This document shows, piece by piece, positions 42,178 to 47,295 of a DNA stretch of 47,295 bases (positions within the stretch are counted from its first letter, which is position 1; every line of letters starts with the position of its first letter). This DNA is from Acetobacter sacchari (GTDB taxonomy: Bacteria; Pseudomonadota; Alphaproteobacteria; Acetobacterales; Acetobacteraceae): the NCBI RefSeq assembly GCF_017377715.1, contig NZ_JAFVMF010000025.1:1-47295 (forward strand). Direction: 5' to 3'. The position numbers were made by a program, and so were the translations under genes. The notes below the pieces were generated by a model that was not told the DNA's origin, did no database searches, and worked only from the letters and a program-made list of their open reading frames with translations.

Positions 42178-42843
42178 ATGAAAAATTGGACGGTTCACTG
42201 GTTGGGCGCGTCTGGGAACCTCGACGACTATCACACTATTATGATGGATGCACTTCAATCGGCCTATACTGCTTTGTCGCACCATGTTCAGATACCCGAA
42301 ATAGATGTCCTTATTCAACGCGCGGTTGGTCACACTATTCCGGAGCTTGGCATTTCAGGTCGAGCCTACAGGGCTAGCTTATTCGCCCTGAGCTTTGATC
42401 CTGATAATCCGAACCTTGCGAACAGCCTTCTTAATGGAGCTCTAGCACGCCAAATCGTACATGAGGTTCACCACTGCCTCAGAATGGCAGGCCAAGGATA
42501 CGGCAAGACTTTTGGCGAAGCGCTGGTCAGTGAAGGGTTGGCTGGTCGTTTCGTCCAGCATGTACTGCAGTCGCAGCCCGAACCATGGGAAGCCGCAGTT
42601 CCCATCTCGATACTGCAGGCCTTTATGGTGAAGAAAAGCGCGCTTTCGGACGCTAGGTATGACCACGCGCGTTGGTTTTTTGGGAGAGGGTTGATCCCGA
42701 GGTGGTTTGGTTACACGCTTGGTTATGAGATCGTGGGTGAGTGGCTAAACACTACCTGCGCTGATACAGTCGATTGGATCAACGTAGCTGCCGATGTTCC
42801 CATCACAGCCGCAATCAAAAGTGGATTAATTTCTACAGATTAA
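42178..42843 (+). CDS. DUF2268-like zinc metalloprotease, predicted, 221 aa
   Basis: The core motif is I-V-H-E-V-H-H-C (the HExxH at 95-99), followed by L-V-S-E-G-L-A with Glu119 as the likely third zinc ligand, as in gluzincin-type DUF2268 proteases (HExxH and a downstream Glu). The C-terminal third is rich in aromatic residues (W, F, Y around 164-185). No signal peptide is seen. It is divergent from the cysteine protease and has similarly low GC. Activity is inferred from motif only. Confidence 0.78.
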   Translation: MKNWTVHWLGASGNLDDYHTIMMDALQSAYTALSHHVQIPEIDVLIQRAVGHTIPELGISGRAYRASLFALSFDPDNPNLANSLLNGALARQIVHEVHHCLRMAGQGYGKTFGEALVSEGLAGRFVQHVLQSQPEPWEAAVPISILQAFMVKKSALSDARYDHARWFFGRGLIPRWFGYTLGYEIVGEWLNTTCADTVDWINVAADVPITAAIKSGLISTD

Positions 42844-43044
42844 GTGTCAGGGCGATAGACTGAACGGCGATCGGCAAAGTCAGGGCGTTGCCGAATGTCT
42901 GCTTGTTGATAGCAAGTGGTAAAAAGCAGACTGTCGCAATCCCCCCATTGTCGTCGTTCAGCACGTGACCGCGTGGTCCCCGAAGCTGGCATAGGCCTTC
43001 CAGCCACCTTATATTGGTGATTGCGATAATTCCGGACTGAGCGG

Positions 43045-43416
43045 TCAGTGCGTCAAATTCGCGCTGACGCCTACACGGTCAGCCGCAGCATTCAAACGCC
43101 TGTCACGTGTCCATATCTTTGCTCCGACCGTTAAAGCCGTTGCCGCCAAAAGGTGAGCATCCACGTAACCAATCCCAAGCCCGAAAAGAGCGTGCCGGTC
43201 AATATAGGCTTGGACCTCATCATCGCTGGCAACCAGCGCCGATGGCAATCCTCGTAGCGAGTCCAAGATGACGTCCCGTTGCTTGAGGCTCCCCAACGCA
43301 AGCTCCCCGATAACAAATGGATGACCGAGGATCTTCCGACGTACCAGTAGCACGGAAAGCCTCTGATCAGTTTGACGCAGATGATCAATCCAGACCGAGG
43401 TATCGACCAAAATCAT
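43045..43416 (-). CDS. vapC: VapC-type PIN-domain toxin
   Basis: VapC toxins are PIN-fold ribonucleases that cleave RNA to arrest growth. The acidic residues expected for the active site are present: D5 (V-D-T-S-V-W), E38 (I-G-E-L-A), D86 (Y-V-D-A-H-L) and D105 (T-R-D-R-R). Length (123 aa) is normal. Its ATG overlaps the stop of the antitoxin gene by ATGA, so the pair is translationally coupled. Confidence 0.88.
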   Translation of the reverse strand: MILVDTSVWIDHLRQTDQRLSVLLVRRKILGHPFVIGELALGSLKQRDVILDSLRGLPSALVASDDEVQAYIDRHALFGLGIGYVDAHLLAATALTVGAKIWTRDRRLNAAADRVGVSANLTH

Positions 43417-43610
43417 GTAGGGTCGGTTCGACGGCGAGACCCTGCACTCGCTCCTGGTTCACTGCCGCCGAGGCGTGCCAAACGTGCGGCGCTTTCTCGC
43501 TCGATAAGAGCTTTCAACGCCTCTCGGATCAGCGACGATTTTTCAGTTAAGCCCGTATAAGATTGGGCTTTCGCGATAAGGTCGTCATCAAGAGCCACTG
43601 TTGTCCGCAT
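43413..43610 (-). CDS. vapB: VapB-type ribbon-helix-helix antitoxin
   Basis: The short protein M-R-T-T-V-A-L-D-D-D-L-I-A-K-A followed by S-L-I-R-E-A-L-K-A-L-I shows a ribbon-helix-helix DNA-binding half typical of VapB. The tail (R-L-G-G-S-E-P) should bind and block VapC. ATG 43610 has GAGGCGG upstream and gives the family length (65 aa); the frame extends to 43646. The module sits inside the IS6-bracketed island. Confidence 0.85.
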   Translation of the reverse strand: MRTTVALDDDLIAKAQSYTGLTEKSSLIREALKALIERESAARLARLGGSEPGASAGSRRRTDPT

Positions 43611-43721
43611 AACCCGCCTCCTCACCATAGGCACAAAAAATGGCACATATCCGTGGCTATTTCAATGCCCACCCTAAAGGCTTCTCGGCCATATCCCCCC
43701 CATAGCGGCTACAAAGGTCAC

Positions 43722-44211
43722 GGGTGCTGTCACATTAACTTTGGGGCTGTAAGATTGCCTGCATGAGCGTTTCCCCTGTCAGCTACAAACGTCACCGTTT
43801 TCCGCGCGAACTGATAGCACATGCTGTGTGGCTGTATTTCCGGTTTCCTCTGAGCTTTCGGCTGATCGAGGAGATGCTGCTCGAACGCGGGATTGTCGTT
43901 TCGTATGAGACGATCCGCCTGTGGAGCCTGAAATTCGGAGCGGCGTATGCGCGCAGGCTGCGCCGTAAACCGGCGAGGCGCGGAGACATCTGGCATCTCG
44001 ACGAAGTCCCGATTATGATTGGCGGCAGGCCGTACTGGCTGTGGCGGGCCGTCGATCAGGACGGTTACGTTCTCGATGAAATCTTGCAGGCGCGGCGCAA
44101 CACGAAGGCCGCGAGACGCCTCCTGACCCGATTGTTGAAGAAGCAGGGCGCTCGTCCCCAAAGGATGATCGCCGACAGGTTGAAATCATACGGGGCGGCC
44201 AGACGTCAGGT
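43722..44211 (+). mobile_element. IS6-family insertion sequence (copy 2), 3' truncated
   Basis: The left inverted repeat GGGTGCTGTCACATTAAC (43722-43739) is followed by a nearly intact transposase 5' part. The element ends abruptly at 44211 where the IS5-group element begins, and its right end is not present beyond that element at 46360. Its missing 3' end was therefore removed by deletion or recombination, not merely displaced. Confidence 0.82.
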
Positions 44212-44275
44212 GGAGGGTTCGAAGAACCGTTGGTTGATGTGCCTTGGCTCTGATTTTAAGCTTTTGGCGTGCTGA
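43763..44275 (+). pseudogene. IS6-family transposase, 3' truncated
   Basis: The first 150 residues match an IS6 DDE transposase: the zinc-ribbon/HTH N-terminus, the first Asp in W-H-L-D-E-V-P-I-M-I, and R-M-I-A-D-R-L-K-S-Y with the second Asp. After residue 150 (R-R-Q-V) the frame runs into the IS5-group element and ends in about 20 foreign residues. The catalytic Glu region is missing. Without it the protein is not expected to be active. Confidence 0.8.
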
Positions 44276-44343
44276 TTGACGGTTCCTAGGGTCGCTTTCG
44301 ATCTGCGTTTTGAACAGATCGGGGGCTGCCACCCGCAAGATTG

Positions 44344-45423
44344 CTACGCAGCGCTACTGATCTGTTTCAGGAAGAGAAAACGGCGCATGTTGTAGACGAT
44401 ATTGGCCAGGCCGATCCTCATGGTGGCCCGGGTGATACCGACAGTTCGGATGAACAATCCCATCTGTGATTTCTGATCAACAAAGACATGCTCGACACGC
44501 GAGCGGACCACCGACTTCCCCGCGTTGGACCGCTGGATATGGCGGGGCATGGGCTTGAGATGCGGCTTTTTCCTGTGGACTTTCGAGACAAAGCCATACT
44601 TTCCCATGAAGTCTTCATTGGCTTTGGAGCGGTAGGCTGTGTCGGCCCAGACCGTTGAGGCTGTATTGGTTTTATCCAACAGGCCCTCGCGTAGTCTGGC
44701 GCCGTCGCTGGCAGCGGCATCCGTTGTCTTCCATTTGCGGATCAGCCGATATTTCCGATCGATGGAGACGTGCGATTTATAGCCAAAGAACGGGATGGCC
44801 AGATCTGTTGCGGGCATACTCCCGTCCTCCTGTCGCTTCGCCTTCGTAAACTTCAGCGTCCATCGTGCATGACGATCCTTGTGGGACAGCTTTGACGGCT
44901 TGTCCTGCCAGTCCTGTGGGATCCGCCCTTCACGAAGATACTCTTTCTCCGCGTTGGTATTGCGCTGCTTTGGAGCCGCTACGAGTGTGGCATCCAGGAT
45001 CTGGCCTGACATCGGCAGGTAACCAGCGCTCCGCAGGGTCGCGTCAAAGCAATTGAACAGGCCATCAATCGCACCCGCCTGGGTCAGGCGTTCCCTGAAC
45101 AGTCAGATGGTTCTGGCATCAGGCACACAGTCCGACAGCCCCAAGCCTAAAAAGCGCATGAAGGAGAGACGATCATTGATCAGGTATTCCGTCCGTTCAT
45201 CGGACAGATTGTTCAGCGTCTGGATCACCAGAATTTTGAACATCAGCACCGGATCAAATGGCGGTCGTCCGCCCTTGCTTCCATCGGAATACGCCAGGGC
45301 CTTTTCCAGATTAGGACGGAACGCTTCAAAATCCACAATCCGGGAAAACGCTTCGAGCTGATCGCCAAGCCCGCTCAATCGAGTAAGCCGCTCTTCAACA
45401 TCAAAGAAACCCGGCTGCTTCAT
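44344..45423 (-). pseudogene. IS5-group transposase with in-frame nonsense codon
   Basis: The N-terminal part (from M-K-Q-P-G-F-F-D) and the C-terminal part lie in the same frame, separated by one TGA at 45103-45105 where the family has Trp (A-R-T-I-W-L-F-R-E). The catalytic residues are otherwise present: Asp in S-G-Q-I-L-D-A-T, Asp in V-W-A-D-T-A-Y and Glu in R-S-R-V-E-H-V-F. A TGG to TGA change would explain the stop. Upstream of the start lies the nested IS, which may also remove its promoter. Confidence 0.78.
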
Positions 45424-45446
45424 GATCCATGCCCCAATCAACTAAG

Positions 45447-46301
45447 AGCGCCTTTCAAAACCACGTTTTGAGTGCTCGGAAACATATGAGCGAGCATGCG
45501 ATTATGGTGAACGCCAGATGGATGTCGGCCCTTCGTTCGTAGCGGACGGTGAGGCGTCGGAAACGTGAGATCCAGGCGAATGTGCGCTCGACGACCCAGC
45601 GATGCTTCCCGAGATGTGAGCTGCTTTCGACGCCTTTTTTCGCAATGCGGTGTCTGATCCCACGGCGGGAACACGCCATACGGCAGCGTTTGTAATCATA
45701 GCCTTTGTCGGCGTGAAGCTTTCCAGGGCGCCGGCGTGGCCTCCCATTCTTCCCCTGAATGGGAGGCAGGGCATCCAGCAGAGGCTCAAGTATCCTGCTG
45801 TCATGGACATTCGCCCCAGACAGCAGAACAGTCAGCGGAATACCCTGTCGATCAGTGACGATATGGCGCTTCGTGCCGGGTCTGCCGCGATCCGTGGGGT
45901 TCGGACCGGTCGTTTCACCCCCCCTTTTTGCTGCAATGGACGCGCTGTCCATGCAGGCCCGGCTCCAGTACAACTTGATGCAGGCGGGTCAGTAACACCC
46001 GATGAAGCTTGTCCCAAACTCCAGCAATTTGCCAATCCCGCAGACGCCGCCAGCACGTCACCCCGGAGCCACATTCCATCTCGCGAGGAAGCATCTCCCA
46101 TGGAATGCCGGTCAGAAGAACGAACAGTATCCACGTCAATGCTGACCGGTCGGAAAGACGGGGGCGTCCACCTTTTGGACGTGGAGGAATATCAGGAAGG
46201 AGCGGTTCAATAATCGCCCAGAGTTCATCGGAGACAAGAGGTGGAGCCATACAGCCTCATCCCTCATTCAGGCACATAGTACAAGGGTTTTGAAAGGCCC
46301 T
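45447..46301 (-). mobile_element. IS427-group (IS5 family) element nested in the IS5-group element
   Basis: Ends AGCGCCTTTCAAAACC and GGTTTTGAAAGGCCCT are inverted, and the 5-bp sequence CTAAG flanks both sides (45442-45446 and 46302-46306), the target duplication expected for the IS427 group (YTAR-type sites). The length is 855 bp, normal for the group. It has a clean insertion signature, so it is probably recent. Confidence 0.82.
45455..46250 (-). CDS. IS427-group transposase, two overlapping frames (orfA/orfB)
   Basis: The orfA frame (46250 to 45915) and orfB frame (from about 45973 to 45455) overlap and meet at A5-G7 (AAAAAGGGGGGG). A +1 shift (equivalently -2) on this run would join them into one IS5-family transposase with catalytic Asp in C-M-D-S-A-S-I, Asp in H-A-D-K-G-Y-D and Glu in W-V-V-E-R-T-F. 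IS427-group elements commonly express their transposase by frameshifting. A simple indel in an inactive copy is the alternative. Confidence 0.75.
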
Positions 46302-46361
46302 CTAAGGGGAAATGGAATCACACAGAAAGCCTCAAAACCAGAGGTTTTTCGAACCCTCCAG

Positions 46362-46670
46362 CTGCACGACGTGGAAACTCCCGAAGGGGAGCCGGTCTAT
46401 CGGGAGCGATCGGGAGACTACCGCATCCCGTATGTGGTAAGGCAGGGTTTCCACGCCGAGGTTGTGATCCTCGATATCGACAATCGGAAGGACGTGTATC
46501 GGATGCCGAAGACGAACTCCGAACCCGCCGACGAAATGCGGATGAAGCAGGGCGATTTTGACGACATCATGCGCAACGCGCTTGGCGTCTCGCCACCGGC
46601 CAAGAACGATGACGAGCCGGAACCCGCCAAGCGACTAAGCGCCTACCCTCCGAAGAAGCGCGACCGCTAG
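46362..46670 (+). pseudogene. RelE/ParE-like toxin fragment with C-terminal tail
   Basis: The 5' end is lost in the IS5-group right end. The visible part contains R-S-G-D-Y-R-I-P-Y-V-V and D-I-D-N-R-K-D-V-Y-R, the strand pattern at the end of RelE/ParE toxins. It then continues in frame about 55 residues (with G-D-F-D-D-I-M-R-N-A-L-G-V), perhaps a fused or adjacent antitoxin-like region. It is unlikely to be functional without its N-terminus. Confidence 0.5.
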
Positions 46671-46753
46671 ACGAATACACCCCGCTCTACGCGACGTAGG
46701 CGTGTCGTCTGCGTTGGTGTCGTCAAGTGCATAATCGCCGATTGAACAAATCT

Positions 46754-47295
46754 TCATTCGGCCTTCTGTACGGCCCAGCCTGTTTCGCGCAGCGGAAAGG
46801 AAAGGGCGATCGCAATGACGATGCCGATGATCAGCGGCATGAAGGCATGTCGATAATCCGCCATCGACAGGTCCACGCCCTTGTGCATGAGGGACGAGAC
46901 GAGTGGTGACATGACCCCGGTTGTTCCAAACACGAGGAAGTTCATAACACCGGCCGCCGTTCCCTTGACCTCAGGCGGGTTAGCTTCTTTCATTGAAGAG
47001 AACGGAATCATAGCGGCGCCCGAGGCAACGCCCATGACGAGCGCCACTATGTATTTTGGCATTACACCGACCGGAACGTACAGGGCGCACAAACTGGCGG
47101 CCAGAAGAACCACCGCGCCACCGATCAGTACAGGTTTGCGACGTCCGATCTTGTCGGATATCCACCCCAACAGCGGGCAACCGATCACCCAGCCGATGGG
47201 CACCATCGACACGTCCGAAGCCGCAAACGCCATGCTGGTGTGTTCACCACCGCTCAGCATCGACGCCCCCCAGCCAAGCGCGCCAATGGTGGTCG
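46754..47295 (-). CDS. MFS transporter, C-terminal part (start beyond window)
   Basis: A membrane transporter of the major facilitator superfamily, cut by the window edge. The visible 180 residues include the G-W-I-S-D-K-I-G-R-R-K-P motif-A-like loop (G-x-x-x-D-x-x-G-R-R-x-x) and six hydrophobic segments. The frame stays open to base 47295 with no start in view, so the 5' half is outside. Substrate cannot be inferred. Confidence 0.8.
   Translation of the reverse strand, partial: TTIGALGWGASMLSGGEHTSMAFAASDVSMVPIGWVIGCPLLGWISDKIGRRKPVLIGGAVVLLAASLCALYVPVGVMPKYIVALVMGVASGAAMIPFSSMKEANPPEVKGTAAGVMNFLVFGTTGVMSPLVSSLMHKGVDLSMADYRHAFMPLIIGIVIAIALSFPLRETGWAVQKAE

Larger units (their letters stand above)
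44212..46359 (-). mobile_element. IS5-group element, interrupted by a second IS
   Basis: Inverted ends GGAGGGTTCGAAGAACC (44212-44228) and GGTTTTTCGAACCCTCC (46343-46359) define it. Removing the nested IS (45447-46301) and its 5-bp duplication leaves about 1.29 kb, a size typical of IS5-group members. No target duplication is seen at its own ends (CAGG left, GCTG right after the terminal base), consistent with a deletion after insertion. Confidence 0.75.

Noticed and set aside
40236..44211. Active IS6 composite transposon
   Set aside because: Both transposase copies are defective and no 8-base target duplication is seen, so present mobility would need an outside transposase.

Overview
The window is GC-rich alphaproteobacterial DNA, most likely from an acetic acid bacterium (Acetobacteraceae). 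This rests on gene content, the protein sequences and the IS families (IS5/IS427-like, IS6-like). It has a conserved chromosomal core of about 37 kb between two accessory regions.

Left end (1-3.2 kb): the terminal part of a prophage or integrative element. Eight or more tiny genes are packed with start/stop overlaps, followed by an excisionase-like HTH protein and a tyrosine integrase. Just beyond lie three GTTTTACA repeats and a tRNA-3'-end-like sequence that looks like the attachment core.

Core (3.4-40 kb): a zinc-ribbon membrane protein with a very long acidic linker, divergent from ftsE-ftsX and a YdcF-like gene; a DMT exporter; a methyltransferase and an unknown partner; gloB; a DUF2125 protein; an intergenic region with two perfect DnaA boxes; and phospholipid genes plsC, psd and pssA. 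Next is a six-gene translationally coupled operon for a hydrogenase-4/complex-I-like membrane complex. Its large subunit has lost the [NiFe] cysteines, so it resembles an energy-converting-hydrogenase-related (Ehr) complex. parC follows, then a lipoprotein and an Ivy-type lysozyme inhibitor. A HxlR regulator is divergent from a four-gene operon (quinone-reductase-like dehydrogenase, SnoaL-like, cupin, Yellow/MRJP-like). After a DUF1835 protein comes a divalent-metal RND efflux operon (outer membrane factor, adaptor, CzcA-type pump), then two tandem aspartate-aminotransferase-like genes.

Right end (40.2-46.7 kb): an accessory island. Two directly oriented, defective IS6-family copies bracket a YopT/C58-like cysteine protease, a DUF2268-like zinc metalloprotease and a VapBC module. 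The second IS6 copy is cut by an IS5-group element, itself interrupted by an IS427-group element flanked by CTAAG duplications. A RelE/ParE-like fragment and the 3' part of an MFS transporter gene close the window.

The most unusual items are the hydrogenase-like complex without metal ligands, the IS6-bracketed two-protease island, the quinone-type operon under a HxlR regulator, and the DnaA-box pair far from any replication gene.
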